Shown: positions 7,180-17,072, numbered from the stretch's first letter. The stretch is DNA of 64,000 bases from JBAXXL01 sp037127915 (GCA_037127915.1 JBAXXL010000011.1:42532-106531), one strand, 5' to 3'. The notes: a model not told the origin generated them from the letters alone. A program made the numbers and translations.

Positions 7180-9222
7180 TTATAATTTGATGATCCTATT
7201 AATATTATTATCACATTTAACAAAATAAATTCCGGTTGGTAAGGTTTCTAAATTAACTTCCCACTTATTTACACCAGCAGGTATTTTGTTTTGCAAAACA
7301 TATTGACCGAGGATATCAAAAATCTGCATATCAATAGACTCATTCCACGTTTTATCCAAGTATATCGTCAAAATGTTCTCTGTAGGATTTGGATATATTC
7401 TTAGATAATTCTCCGCAAGCTTCTCATCTTTAGCGTTTGATATACCGAAATCACTCAGTTTTGCTTTAAATAAACCATCAGAAGTACCAGTAAAAATTTC
7501 TTTGCCGATTATAGCTAAAGAGTTAATATTCAAATTTTTTAATCCCGAATTGAACTGATTCCAAGTGTTCCCGTTGTCTTTTGACAAATAAACACCCGCA
7601 ATTGAACTTCCAACAAAAATGTCGTTTCCTTTAACTTGTAATGAATTAACAGGTTTTGTTGGATATTCTGTTTTAACCCAATTATCACCAGCATCAGTTG
7701 ATATATAGACTGCTGTATAAGCTCCCACAATTATATTATCTCCACTAAACTCTATGGCTCTGATTTTAGTATTAGACAAACCAATATTTTTAGTTGACCA
7801 ATTTTGACCGTTATCTATAGATAGAAATATTCCATCGTTATTAGTTCCAATAAATATTTTTTCATTTTTTACAGCAATAATTCTAATTGAAGGATTTGTT
7901 AACCCAATATTAACATAAGCCCAATTTTCTCCTTTATTATTAGATATATATAATCCATTTGAACATCCTGCCAACAATATATTATCTTTTATAGCTGTAC
8001 AGAGTATTTGAGTACCTGTTGGCAAGCCATTACTTTTGTTAATCCAATTATTTCCATTATCTGATGATAAAAACGCTCCTGATGAACTAGTTCCAACCAA
8101 AAGATTATTACCATTCTTAGATAATGATAAAATTGATGGATCTATCAAGCCTTCATTTTTATTACACCAACTTGAACCATTATCATCAGATAGGAATATT
8201 CCATATTTTTCAGATCCAGCTAAAATATTATTATCGGATTCAATTAAAGTTCTTATTGGCGAATCATGAATACCAGTTCTAGAACTTTCCCAATTATCTC
8301 CTTTATCACTCAATTTTACTACACCTTTGAATGCTGTTGCGGCATAAATATTATTATCCGCGCATTTCAAGGAATATACACTACACAAGCCAATACCGCT
8401 ATTAATATATTCCAAAGAATCCACATTTACGTTTGATCGAACAACTGATACATCTATCATGCCGGCATATATATACTTGCCTGCCGCTAATATTGTATAA
8501 GGTGTAAACTCATTGATTATTTCCCAATCTTTTTGGTACCAATTTTTTCCATAATCAGTTGAAATTAATAACCCTGAACTTCGGGACCCGGCTATGACGG
8601 TTGTTCCAAAACCATATAGAGAACGTATATCGGATGGTAATATGCAATTGTTTCCAAAATCAATCCCAGAATCACCATAATTAAATGAAACAAAGATGCC
8701 TCCAGTAGTACCTGCGTAAATATATGATTTGTCAACCCATAAGGAATTTACATTAAGATTGGGTAAACCGTTATTAAGTGCTGTCCAGGTATTTCCTTTA
8801 TCGGTAGAATGGAATATGCCACTTCCATTAGTTGCAACATACAAGTTAAAATAATCGCCTATTATAGATTTAATGATAGTATTTTTAATAATATTATCTT
8901 TCGTTATCCAATTATTTCCTTCATCCAAAGAATAGTATAAACCCTTTGAAGTCCCTGCGTAAAGTATGTTATTGTTCCATAGAATTGAATATATTACTAC
9001 TGGCATAGGCAATCCGTTATTTTTTTGGGACCAATTTCTTCTTGAATCTGTTGATATAAATACTCCACCACTATCGGTACCAGCATAAAAGTGGTTGCTA
9101 TTTACCTCTAACGCATAAACACGAAAGTCTTCAATGTTTTTACAAACCCTTTCCCATTGGGCATTACAGTTAAAAGCAAACAATAATTCAAAAAGCAAAA
9201 TTAAAAGATACAAACGTTTCAT
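7180..9222 (-). CDS. T9SS-secreted YCF48/BNR-like repeat protein
   Basis: An extracellular protein of about 680 residues. The chosen ATG at 9222 starts a clean signal peptide (MKRLYLLILLFELLFAFNCNAQ) preceded by TTTGGAG; the frame extends 26 codons further upstream without such features. About 14 repeats of roughly 42 residues follow the pattern IyaGt..GvfiStDnG.nW...n.Gl, typical of YCF48/BNR-type beta-propeller blades, so two seven-bladed propellers are plausible. The last about 75 residues are a type A T9SS sorting domain: RIYPNPTENILTIYL, IFDILGQYV, LPTGIYFVKC and IIKL. Ligand unknown; likely released or surface-attached. Confidence 0.88.
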   Translation of the reverse strand: MKRLYLLILLFELLFAFNCNAQWERVCKNIEDFRVYALEVNSNHFYAGTDSGGVFISTDSRRNWSQKNNGLPMPVVIYSILWNNNILYAGTSKGLYYSLDEGNNWITKDNIIKNTIIKSIIGDYFNLYVATNGSGIFHSTDKGNTWTALNNGLPNLNVNSLWVDKSYIYAGTTGGIFVSFNYGDSGIDFGNNCILPSDIRSLYGFGTTVIAGSRSSGLLISTDYGKNWYQKDWEIINEFTPYTILAAGKYIYAGMIDVSVVRSNVNVDSLEYINSGIGLCSVYSLKCADNNIYAATAFKGVVKLSDKGDNWESSRTGIHDSPIRTLIESDNNILAGSEKYGIFLSDDNGSSWCNKNEGLIDPSILSLSKNGNNLLVGTSSSGAFLSSDNGNNWINKSNGLPTGTQILCTAIKDNILLAGCSNGLYISNNKGENWAYVNIGLTNPSIRIIAVKNEKIFIGTNNDGIFLSIDNGQNWSTKNIGLSNTKIRAIEFSGDNIIVGAYTAVYISTDAGDNWVKTEYPTKPVNSLQVKGNDIFVGSSIAGVYLSKDNGNTWNQFNSGLKNLNINSLAIIGKEIFTGTSDGLFKAKLSDFGISNAKDEKLAENYLRIYPNPTENILTIYLDKTWNESIDMQIFDILGQYVLQNKIPAGVNKWEVNLETLPTGIYFVKCDNNINRIIKL

Positions 9223-9340
9223 AAAACAAACTCCAAATAATAATCCCGAAAATAATGGGTAATAATATAAAATAAAAATCAAATTAATATTATTATACAA
9301 AATTAGGAATTATTTTTCATACAAGAACATAAAATTAGAA

Positions 9341-9371
9341 AAAGAAAAAGGGCTGACACACAAGTCAGCCC
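9341..9371 (-). terminator. Rho-independent terminator after yceI
   Basis: A perfect 8-base GC-rich stem (9350-9357/9364-9371) with a 6-base loop. Reading the minus strand, it is followed by a T-rich run (9341-9349 are A/G on plus). It ends the YceI transcript. Confidence 0.9.
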
Positions 9372-9379
9372 ACTACAAT

Positions 9380-9407
9380 CAAAATTCAAAATTCGTAATT
9401 CGTAATT
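9380..9407 (-). repeat. Heptamer array (4 units) after the yceI stop codon
   Basis: Read on the minus strand: AATTACG twice, then AATTTTG twice, starting two bases after the YceI TAA stop (9412-9410). It is the same A-R-T-T-N-N-N class as the arrays at 5487, 40762 and 47728, with another unit sequence. Confidence 0.85.
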
Positions 9408-9409
9408 AT

Positions 9410-9964
9410 TTAAAAAACTACTTTAAAATCAATGTGAAACTCATCTTTTGTTACAATGCCCAATAGTGATGGCGGGTCAATTTTATAGTCCGTCATTTTG
9501 ACTGGAAAACCACCGGTTACTGTAAGTTGATCACCTGATTTTTTAACTTGAGCATCGAATGAGATAGATTTAGTAACACCGTGAAAAGTCAGGTTTCCTT
9601 TTACTTTGAGTGTATTTCCGTTTTTCTCTATAGATTTGCTTGAGAAAGTCACGGAAGGGTATTTTATTCCGTCAGTTACTTCAATCATGTGCGAATCGCG
9701 GTTAGCGTTTTTACTGTCGAATGATGCTAATTTAGCTGTTACAGCCACTTGGGAAATATTGTCTTTGTCTGCATCAACCATTATAACGGATGTTACTGCA
9801 TCGCTTACACCTGTCCATTCGTGTAATGGATGTGTCATTGTATATGTAATTTCAGATTTTTTCTTGTCGTTATATACTTTTGTTTCTGTTTGTGCGAAAA
9901 CTGATGAACAAACAGTTACCAAAAGTACTGTCATCAGTGCGTATTTAAGAATGTTTCTTTTCAT
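9410..9964 (-). CDS. YceI family periplasmic lipid-binding protein
   Basis: A 184-residue protein with a signal peptide (first 24 residues, ending SSVFAQ) and the YceI lipocalin-like barrel. Recognisable parts are YTMTHPLHEWTGVS, FDSKNANRDSHMIEVTDGIKYPSVTF, GNLTFHGVTKSI and DYKIDPPSLLGIVTKDEFHIDF. The pairing of HxWxG, NRDSHM and FHGVTK is diagnostic. YceI proteins bind isoprenoid or other apolar ligands in the periplasm. It follows the cytochrome b561-like gene after 30 bases, matching the yceJ-yceI arrangement of enterobacteria. A strong terminator lies downstream. Confidence 0.92.
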   Translation of the reverse strand: MKRNILKYALMTVLLVTVCSSVFAQTETKVYNDKKKSEITYTMTHPLHEWTGVSDAVTSVIMVDADKDNISQVAVTAKLASFDSKNANRDSHMIEVTDGIKYPSVTFSSKSIEKNGNTLKVKGNLTFHGVTKSISFDAQVKKSGDQLTVTGGFPVKMTDYKIDPPSLLGIVTKDEFHIDFKVVF

Positions 9965-9994
9965 ATTCTACTTTATAATAATATTAATAAAAAA

Positions 9995-10753
9995 TTAAAA
10001 TGATAATACAATCATTGCCGCGGCGAAAGAGCCAAATGCAGTAAATGCCGCAGCACGATGATATACTTTAAGATCTTTGCTTAAAGCATAATTGCCGTTC
10101 TCTTTTGCTGTTTCAATTTGTCCTGCTAATACATTTGTTGCTACCATACCTGTAAGATGGACGATTGCTAAGCCCATGTGTAACTTAACACTACTATATC
10201 CTTTCTTGTCTTCGAGCATTTTTGGCGGTGTAAAGAAAGCTAATCCGGCAGTTGTAAAATAACCAATATTTACTGCGGCGGCTAAACTTTCGTGCAGATC
10301 TTTTGTTTTTTGCGAATCACCTTCTTTGCCATTTACGGAATAATCAAATAAGTTTGTCCCAACAATACCTTGAGCAACCATGCCTGCTAATGTTGCAAAA
10401 CCAACTATCTGATGTGTGGTCAACATAACGCGTCTTATTTTCAACTCCCTTGCCCTATTTTCAGGGTTCAATTCGAAAATATTAAAATTTCTCATTAATC
10501 CTTTCTTACCCCATAACATACGTTGAGTAAAGAGCATGTGGTCAGGTAATAATGGTTCAGCTTTGTCATTGGCTGTAATATCACCCAAAAGGTCATCCTG
10601 ACCGTCGGGCTGGGCTTCTTCGTTTTGAACTCTTAATTCTGCAATTGCAGTTTTATTAAGAATATCTCCCGGGTCGGATGCAATCGGATATTCCTGTGCA
10701 TTCAATTGAATGGATAAAAGAATTATACCAAATAATAGTACTACTTTTTTCAT
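9995..10753 (-). CDS. Cytochrome b561-like four-helix membrane protein
   Basis: An inner-membrane protein of about 252 residues. After a signal peptide (MKKVVLLFGIILLSIQLNAQ) and a hydrophilic stretch come four hydrophobic helices. Each begins with a histidine: TTHQIVGFATLAG, LHESLAAAVNIGYF, KLHMGLAIVHLTG and YHRAAAFTAFGSF. Four helices with paired His ligands are what a di-heme b561-type protein needs. The next gene encodes YceI, as in yceJ (b561)-yceI pairs. Heme binding is inferred. I start at the ATG at 10753; a GTG four codons upstream is possible but lacks its own ribosome site. Confidence 0.65.
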   Translation of the reverse strand: MKKVVLLFGIILLSIQLNAQEYPIASDPGDILNKTAIAELRVQNEEAQPDGQDDLLGDITANDKAEPLLPDHMLFTQRMLWGKKGLMRNFNIFELNPENRARELKIRRVMLTTHQIVGFATLAGMVAQGIVGTNLFDYSVNGKEGDSQKTKDLHESLAAAVNIGYFTTAGLAFFTPPKMLEDKKGYSSVKLHMGLAIVHLTGMVATNVLAGQIETAKENGNYALSKDLKVYHRAAAFTAFGSFAAAMIVLSF

Positions 10754-10843
10754 TCTGTTTCTCACTTTTAATTTATAACTAATTTATTTATTAATGTAAA
10801 ATTTCATTCTTAAATTTAGATTAACTTTAATTTTATGTTTTGG

Positions 10844-10874
10844 CAAAATTAATAAATTTTATAGACGAAATAAA
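10844..10874 (-). promoter_or_regulatory. Bacteroidetes-type promoter for the b561-like/yceI operon
   Basis: The minus strand reads TTTA-N19-TAATTTTG, one mismatch from TTTG-N19-TAnnTTTG. It would give a leader of about 85 bases. Confidence 0.45.
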
Positions 10875-10898
10875 TGGTGGTTTTAGTTGAGAAACTCC

Positions 10899-10931
10899 AA
10901 AAAAAAACTCATCCGATGACTTCGAGTCGTC
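10899..10931 (-). terminator. Rho-independent terminator after ettA
   Basis: On the minus strand a 14-base stem (one mismatch, one wobble) with a short loop is followed by nine T (A-run at 10899-10907). It lies about 60 bases past the ettA stop. Confidence 0.85.
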
Positions 10932-10992
10932 AGATGAGTAAAATTTTTAGAAGATGGACTCCACTTGAAAGTTGCGTCCATCTATATATTTA

Positions 10993-12681
10993 TTAATGTA
11001 TTAGCTTTTTATACTTTATTCTTGTCGGTTGCAAATCGCCCAAGCGTTTCTTCTTGTTTACTTCATAATCCGAGAAACTACCTTCGAAGAAATAAGCTGT
11101 GCTATCGCCTTCGAAAGCTAATATATGAGTGCATACCCTGTCTAAAAACCATCTATCATGGGAAATGACAACCGCGCAACCTGCAAAGTTATCCAAACCA
11201 TCCTCCAAAGCCCGCAATGTGTTAATATCCAAGTCGTTTGTAGGCTCATCCAATAGTAAAACATTCCCTTCTTCTTTTAGCGTCATAGCCAAATGCAAGC
11301 GGTTCCTTTCACCACCTGAAAGGTATTTAACCGCTTTGTTTTGCTCTGTTCCGCCAAAATTAAATCTTCCGAGAAACGCTCTTGTATTTATTCTTTGGTC
11401 ACCCATCATAATGATTTCCTGCCCGTCGGAAAAGTTTTCCCAAACAGTTTTTTCTTGATCAATATTAGAATGGCTCTGATCAACATAAGCTAACTTAACA
11501 GTAGAACCTATTTCAAAATCTCCTTCATCGTATTCAACTTCTTTCATTATCATACGAAATAGCGTTGTTTTACCGGCACCGTTTGGTCCAATAACACCAA
11601 CAATACCATTTGGTGGAAGTGAAAAATTTAGATTTTCGAAAAGCAATTTATCGTCATAACCTTTTGCTACATTTTGGGCATTAATAACCAAATTACCTAA
11701 ACGAGGTCCATTAGGAATAAAAATCTCTAATTTTTCCTCTTTCAGCTTTTGTTCTTGGCTCATCGCCATATCATAACTGTTCAACCTTGCTTTTTGCTTG
11801 GTTTGTCTGCCTTTCGGACTCATTCTCACCCACTCCAACTCGCGCTCTAAAGTCTTACGTCTTTTTGATGCTTGTTTTTCTTCAAGTGCCATACGCGATG
11901 TTTTTTGCTCTAACCACGATGTGTAGTTACCTTGCCAAGGAATGCCTTCTCCTCTATCCAATTCCAATATCCAACCCGCTACATTATCCAAGAAATATCT
12001 ATCATGTGTTACGGCTATTACTGTACCTTTATATTGATTCAAGTGCTCTTCTAACCACAATACCGATTCAGCATCCAAATGGTTCGTAGGCTCATCGAGC
12101 AATAAAACATCAGGTTGTGTAAGCAGTAAACGGCAAAGTGCAACGCGACGGCGTTCACCACCGGATAATATTTTAATAGGAGTATCACCGTCGGGTGTAC
12201 GCAAAGCATCCATTGCTATTTCTAGCTTTGTAGCAATTTCCCAAGCATTTTCTGTATCCATTCTATCTTGGATTTTTGCTTGCTTGTTCATTAATTGTTC
12301 CATCTTGTCAGGGTCTTCGTAATACTCAGGCAATCCGAACATATCGTTAATTTCGTTATATTCGGCAATTAAAGCCATTGTTGGTGCGACGCCTTCCCTA
12401 ATAATATCAATTACAGTTTTGCTTTCGTCCAATTCAGGATTTTGTTCCAAATAACCTACAGTGTATCCTGAAGAGAATGTTACATCTCCATCGTGATCTG
12501 TATCTAATCCGGCAATTATCTTTAATAGTGTTGATTTACCTGAACCATTTAATCCAAGAATACCAATCTTTGCACCGTAAAAAAAGCTCAAATATATATT
12601 ATTGAGCACCGGTTTATTTCCCTGAGGATAGAGTTTTGACACTCCAGTCATCGAGAAAATAATTTTCTTATCGTCAGCCAT
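10993..12681 (-). CDS. ettA: Energy-dependent translational throttle protein EttA (ABC-F)
   Basis: A soluble ABC-F ATPase of 562 residues that binds the ribosomal E site and gates the first elongation step according to ATP level. There are two ABC domains. The first has Walker A GLNGSGKST, signature LSGGERRRVALC and Walker B DVLLLDEPTNHLD. The inter-domain linker is SPKGRQTKQKARLNSYD, with a charged helical arm. The second has GPNGAGKTT, YLSGGERNRLHLA and VLLLDEPTNDLD. There are no membrane segments. The length and the start MADDKKIIFSMTGVSKLYP fit EttA rather than Uup or other ABC-F types. The gene looks monocistronic. Confidence 0.95.
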   Translation of the reverse strand: MADDKKIIFSMTGVSKLYPQGNKPVLNNIYLSFFYGAKIGILGLNGSGKSTLLKIIAGLDTDHDGDVTFSSGYTVGYLEQNPELDESKTVIDIIREGVAPTMALIAEYNEINDMFGLPEYYEDPDKMEQLMNKQAKIQDRMDTENAWEIATKLEIAMDALRTPDGDTPIKILSGGERRRVALCRLLLTQPDVLLLDEPTNHLDAESVLWLEEHLNQYKGTVIAVTHDRYFLDNVAGWILELDRGEGIPWQGNYTSWLEQKTSRMALEEKQASKRRKTLERELEWVRMSPKGRQTKQKARLNSYDMAMSQEQKLKEEKLEIFIPNGPRLGNLVINAQNVAKGYDDKLLFENLNFSLPPNGIVGVIGPNGAGKTTLFRMIMKEVEYDEGDFEIGSTVKLAYVDQSHSNIDQEKTVWENFSDGQEIIMMGDQRINTRAFLGRFNFGGTEQNKAVKYLSGGERNRLHLAMTLKEEGNVLLLDEPTNDLDINTLRALEDGLDNFAGCAVVISHDRWFLDRVCTHILAFEGDSTAYFFEGSFSDYEVNKKKRLGDLQPTRIKYKKLIH

Positions 12682-12813
12682 ATTTTTTAATTCATTAATT
12701 AATATTATTATAAATAAATTACTTATGTCACATAAGCAATTTTGATATTTGTTCTTTTTTCTTAATAGGTATCTATGAGCGTATAATTCATAGATTTATT
12801 GTTTTTTTTAAAA

Positions 12814-13518
12814 TTATTTACCTTTTTCAAGTTCCTCAAAAGATATATCCATGAGTTTAAAATTTTTCCAGTCTTGATAATCGAAATGCCACCATTCTGT
12901 TGGAAAAACCGTAAAACCGTATTTGGACATTACTTTAATCAATCTTGAGCGGTTATTACTGACAATTTTTGACACATCGGTATCATTGGGATTTGCTTTT
13001 ACAGTAAAATCATCATACCCCGTAGGCATTTCTAATTCTTTTCCCGTACTCAAATAGACCAAACTAACATCGACTGCGCAACCTCGATTATGCCTCGAGC
13101 CATACTTCGGATTTGCACAAAAATTCGAATCCGGCATAACTTCATAAAACTTCATCGTGGCTTGATATGGGCGGTAAGCATCATAAATTTTCAGTCCGAT
13201 TTTTTGCTTTGACAATTCTTTTTGAACCATCTTTAAAGCTTCTGCGGCAGGTAACCTCAGAAACGCCATTGGTTTTGAGTATATTATTTGATGAGTGAAA
13301 TTATTTGTACTAGCATAACGGATATCAAGTACAATACCCGGAATAAATTTTTCTATATCAACCAATTGGTTGCTTTTATTTATAGTTAAACAGCTATCAT
13401 ATTGCGATATTGTTTGAACAATATCCAGTCCATAAGGATTACTTTTTATATTTTGCGCGCGAGTACAAATTCCAAAAATTAGAACTAAAAATATAACAGA
13501 AATTAGTTTCCTATTCAT
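12814..13518 (-). CDS. VanX/DdpX-like D-Ala-D-Ala dipeptidase (M15)
   Basis: A 234-residue zinc dipeptidase with a signal peptide (about residues 1-21). Catalytic features of family M15D: IYDAYRPYQA with Arg116, SRHNRGCAVD with His143 and Asp150, and TEWWHFDY with Glu208 and His211. It should cleave D-alanyl-D-alanine or related dipeptides. No vanH, vanA or regulator is nearby, and a signal peptide argues for a periplasmic wall-turnover role rather than glycopeptide resistance. It starts 8 bases after the SBBP-repeat gene, so the two are probably co-transcribed. Confidence 0.88.
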   Translation of the reverse strand: MNRKLISVIFLVLIFGICTRAQNIKSNPYGLDIVQTISQYDSCLTINKSNQLVDIEKFIPGIVLDIRYASTNNFTHQIIYSKPMAFLRLPAAEALKMVQKELSKQKIGLKIYDAYRPYQATMKFYEVMPDSNFCANPKYGSRHNRGCAVDVSLVYLSTGKELEMPTGYDDFTVKANPNDTDVSKIVSNNRSRLIKVMSKYGFTVFPTEWWHFDYQDWKNFKLMDISFEELEKGK

Positions 13519-13526
13519 AATCGTAC

Positions 13527-16500
13527 CTATTCATTATCAGGGAAATATAATATACGTTCATTTTTCATATATACTTTATAAGCTTGTTTAGGATTGATAT
13601 ATGACAGGTTTTTGAATCCAAAAGGAATATAAAACTTACCGACATTATCTTTTACAATCGTTATGTCATATTTAGCATCATTGAATAAGGTATCAATTTC
13701 CATTACATCATCAGTACTGACACCCATTATATTCCAGCCATAAGATAGTTTTACAGGGTCATATATTGAATTGATCCTATCTCCATAGATTTTGAATTTT
13801 TCATCAGCCGTCATAAATACCGCATAACCGACACGTTCGTCATAATCACCAATTGTATTAACAGACGAACTTCCGGTTTTCAAATAAAAACTTCCACTAA
13901 CACTTTTGGCTATAACCAAAGCCGATACTTTTTTGAATACTGAATCCGCAAGGCTGAACTTAGGATCAATGTATGAGGACATTAGATTCCAACCTTTATA
14001 TAATTGAATTTCTATGGAATCGTTAATTATTGGTAAATTTTCGACTTCAGTTGTAGCGGATTTGATATACCGTCTCGGACCACTTTTTATATTGATATAA
14101 CCTATAGTATCGCGTTGCTTTTTCCCATCCCAAAGCTTAAAAATATATTTGTCATAATCGCTGATTCCATCTTTCGCGGAGGTTGAATGATTGTCACCAC
14201 GCACTTTAATAGAAATATCTTTTTTCATATAAATAGTATAACCTACACAGATCAATGTCTTTCCACTTTTATAGAAAATTCCGACTGCGTCTCCTTTTTC
14301 AAAAGCGCGGCCATTTATTTTTGGATTTATTGCTGTAGGGATTAATACTGTCGCAAAGTTATCAGTCAACTCTGGTAATTCCCAAGGTGGCGGTGCAGGC
14401 ACAAAATCATTTTTTGCTACAAAAGCAATGTTATCATAAGCGGATGGTGTGGAAACTACTATATCACCAAAACTCGCTTTCGAAGCAAAGTTGCCAGCCA
14501 GAAAATCTTCGCCATCTTTATAAGTCGCAATAGAATTAACTTTGTCGTTTCCGGTACCTCCGGCAGTATAAGCATACAAGTTTTTTAATAAGCTATCTTT
14601 GCATAAAACAAATATATCTTTTTTACCTTTTGATGTATATGATTTGCCTGCTAATGAAATCGTATTTTCAAATTGACCAGCAAGGTAAAATTTATCTTTG
14701 TCCTTCATAATCGAAAGAATTTTATTTTCACCTGTTGAGCCGAATTTTTCGACAGTCTTGTACTCAAGTGATGGATTTAATTTCGCTAAATAACCACTAA
14801 TTGCGGCATCGGAATATAAATACATAGAACCAAAATAGGCTAATCCTGTAAACTGTCCACCAATGTAGCAGTTTAAAGAATCATCAACAAAAACAGAATA
14901 TGCCTTTTCATTAAATTCGGCACTGCCACATCCCGTTGCGGCGAGCCATGTCCCATTTGTATCGGCCTTCGCCAAAAATGAATCATCATTACCTTTTGAT
15001 GTAACCAAAATACTTCCGAAATATCCTCCATTAAAGAGACTACCAACAACGTATAGTTTATCATTTTTGTCAATTGCTAAATCGTATACTTCTTCATTGT
15101 CTTCCCCACCTGCGGTTTTAATCCATTTCCAGTTTCCGGCGCTTGTAATTTTAGCTGTAAAGATATCATCCATACCTCTTGAGGTCACGTTAATTGCCCC
15201 AAAATCTGCCTCTTCGTAAAAATTTCCGGCTAAAAATATTTCACCCTTAGAATTAATTTTTATTGCTCTTGCTACATCGAAATCAATTCCACCGCCGCTT
15301 CTAACCCATTGAAATTCCGCAGAGCTATTAAGCTTAGCTACATAAGCATCTTCTATTCCGGCAGAAGTCATATCTGTACTACCGAAACTTGCTTGGCCAT
15401 AATAACTACCTGCAATATAAATATCCCCAGCTGAAGAAATAGCTAAATCATATCCGATATCATCACCTTGTCCACCAGCTGATATTGCCCAAATCCATGT
15501 ACCGTCATAAGCACATTTTGCTATAAAAATATCCGATCCGCCAGTACTTTGTAGAGTTGTGGAACCGAATTTCAATTCGCCGTAGTAATATCCAATAACA
15601 TATTTATTACCATCGCCATCGGTAGCAATAGATTTTACTTCGCTTTTAAGTATAGCACTAGGAATCACATTAATAGATTTCCAAGATCCCGCCGCATATT
15701 GAATGGCTTCGAAAATATCGCTTTTTTCCAAAGTATTCACAGTTTTTGAGCCGAATTTAATTAGTCCTGCACCAGTACCTATATGGTATAATTGTCCTGT
15801 GGCGATTTCGATGCTACCGCCTAATTTATCGTCACCTTCACTTCCACCGGTTGAAACCATGTTAAATGTTCCATCTGTTGTATAGCTTGCTATAAATATA
15901 TCATCACCGCCATTTGATTCGTAACTTGTTCCGTTGAAATCAATATAATCAGAATATGTACCCGAAAAATAAATATATGTTGAATACGAAAATACGTCAT
16001 AACCAGAATCATCCTGCGTTCCACCGGCAGTTTTTACCCAAGAATTTGTTCCAACTGTATCGACAACGGCAAAAAAAGCATCCGTAGATCCTTCTGATGT
16101 TACAGTTTCAGTGATGAAATCAGCGTCGCCCGAAAAAGAACCTGTGTAATACAGCCTACCGGAATTATAACTTATGGCTTCAGCCAGGTCCATTCCTGCA
16201 CCTCCAACCGGCTTTACCCATATCCAATCCCCATTTTTGGAAATTTTTGCTGTAAAGGCATCATAAGAGCCTTTACTGACAACAGTATTAGTCCCAAAAT
16301 CGGCAGTTCCTGCAAAATATCCGCATATATAGATATACTTTGTATCCATATCCAATGATGTTCCCTGATCTTTCAATGTTCCGCCGGCTCTTCTCACCCA
16401 TTGCCACGTTCCTGATGAATTGATTTTCGCAACAAATATATCGATGGATGAACTATTTGAAGTAACAGAATATGATCCGAAAGTGGCTTTAATTTTAAAT

Positions 16501-17042
16501 AAACCAGTAACATAAGAAGTACCATCTGAATCAGTTTTAATGGAATATGCTTCATCACCATAAGTTCCACCTGCTTTTTTTGCCCACTGCCAAACACCGG
16601 CGGAAGAAATCTTTGCTACGAATAAATCTTTATTTGCGGCATATATTGTTGTGGAACCAAACGTAAGATCGTCGTTGAAATAACCTGCTATATAAGCATT
16701 ACCGGACCCATCAAGTGAAATAGAATTTGAATAGTCTGCTGATTTACCTGTGGCTGATGTAACCCATAACCAATTTCTGTCTTTATCAGCTTTTGCTACG
16801 AAAATATCATAACCATCAACGGCATTGATGGTATCTGAGCCAAAAACCAATCTGCCGTCAAAATGTCCTGTAATGTAGTAATTTCCGGAATTATCCTTCA
16901 CAATATCTGTTACTATTTCATTGCCGGAATATCCTTTGGATGCATCTGTAATTTCAGGTATAGTAACATCTGTCCATATTTGTGCAGAAAGTGAATAAGT
17001 TGATAAAATAAATATCAGTATTATTATTCTATATAGTTTCAT
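13527..17042 (-). CDS. Large secreted SBBP-like beta-propeller repeat protein
   Basis: A 1171-residue protein. The signal peptide is MKLYRIIILIFILSTYSLSAQ. Residues about 35-850 carry around 13 repeats of some 60 residues with the pattern DiFvAK....G.W.W...aGG...D......D..g..Y..G.F....FG, as in SBBP-type propellers. A following domain (INGRAFEKGDAVGIFYKSGK to KDGISDYDKYIFKLWDG) is the kind seen before T9SS tails in Bacteroidota. The protein ends in NERILYFPDNE without a recognisable T9SS sorting domain. Function unknown; probably surface or extracellular. It precedes the VanX-like gene by 8 bases. Confidence 0.8.
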   Translation of the reverse strand: MKLYRIIILIFILSTYSLSAQIWTDVTIPEITDASKGYSGNEIVTDIVKDNSGNYYITGHFDGRLVFGSDTINAVDGYDIFVAKADKDRNWLWVTSATGKSADYSNSISLDGSGNAYIAGYFNDDLTFGSTTIYAANKDLFVAKISSAGVWQWAKKAGGTYGDEAYSIKTDSDGTSYVTGLFKIKATFGSYSVTSNSSSIDIFVAKINSSGTWQWVRRAGGTLKDQGTSLDMDTKYIYICGYFAGTADFGTNTVVSKGSYDAFTAKISKNGDWIWVKPVGGAGMDLAEAISYNSGRLYYTGSFSGDADFITETVTSEGSTDAFFAVVDTVGTNSWVKTAGGTQDDSGYDVFSYSTYIYFSGTYSDYIDFNGTSYESNGGDDIFIASYTTDGTFNMVSTGGSEGDDKLGGSIEIATGQLYHIGTGAGLIKFGSKTVNTLEKSDIFEAIQYAAGSWKSINVIPSAILKSEVKSIATDGDGNKYVIGYYYGELKFGSTTLQSTGGSDIFIAKCAYDGTWIWAISAGGQGDDIGYDLAISSAGDIYIAGSYYGQASFGSTDMTSAGIEDAYVAKLNSSAEFQWVRSGGGIDFDVARAIKINSKGEIFLAGNFYEEADFGAINVTSRGMDDIFTAKITSAGNWKWIKTAGGEDNEEVYDLAIDKNDKLYVVGSLFNGGYFGSILVTSKGNDDSFLAKADTNGTWLAATGCGSAEFNEKAYSVFVDDSLNCYIGGQFTGLAYFGSMYLYSDAAISGYLAKLNPSLEYKTVEKFGSTGENKILSIMKDKDKFYLAGQFENTISLAGKSYTSKGKKDIFVLCKDSLLKNLYAYTAGGTGNDKVNSIATYKDGEDFLAGNFASKASFGDIVVSTPSAYDNIAFVAKNDFVPAPPPWELPELTDNFATVLIPTAINPKINGRAFEKGDAVGIFYKSGKTLICVGYTIYMKKDISIKVRGDNHSTSAKDGISDYDKYIFKLWDGKKQRDTIGYINIKSGPRRYIKSATTEVENLPIINDSIEIQLYKGWNLMSSYIDPKFSLADSVFKKVSALVIAKSVSGSFYLKTGSSSVNTIGDYDERVGYAVFMTADEKFKIYGDRINSIYDPVKLSYGWNIMGVSTDDVMEIDTLFNDAKYDITIVKDNVGKFYIPFGFKNLSYINPKQAYKVYMKNERILYFPDNE

Positions 17043-17072
17043 TATTAGCTTAATTTAATGTTTATTGATATG

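Noticed and set aside
9606..9998. 130-codon open frame on the plus strand
   Set aside because: Antisense to yceI, whose motifs and terminator are clear.
12771..12795. Hairpin (8-base arms) between the VanX-like gene and ettA as a terminator
   Set aside because: Its T-run is on the plus strand, but the flanking genes are on the minus strand; not usable as an intrinsic terminator for them.
12814..13518. VanX-like gene as a glycopeptide resistance determinant
   Set aside because: No vanH, vanA, vanR or vanS nearby, and the protein has a signal peptide; a wall-turnover role is more likely.
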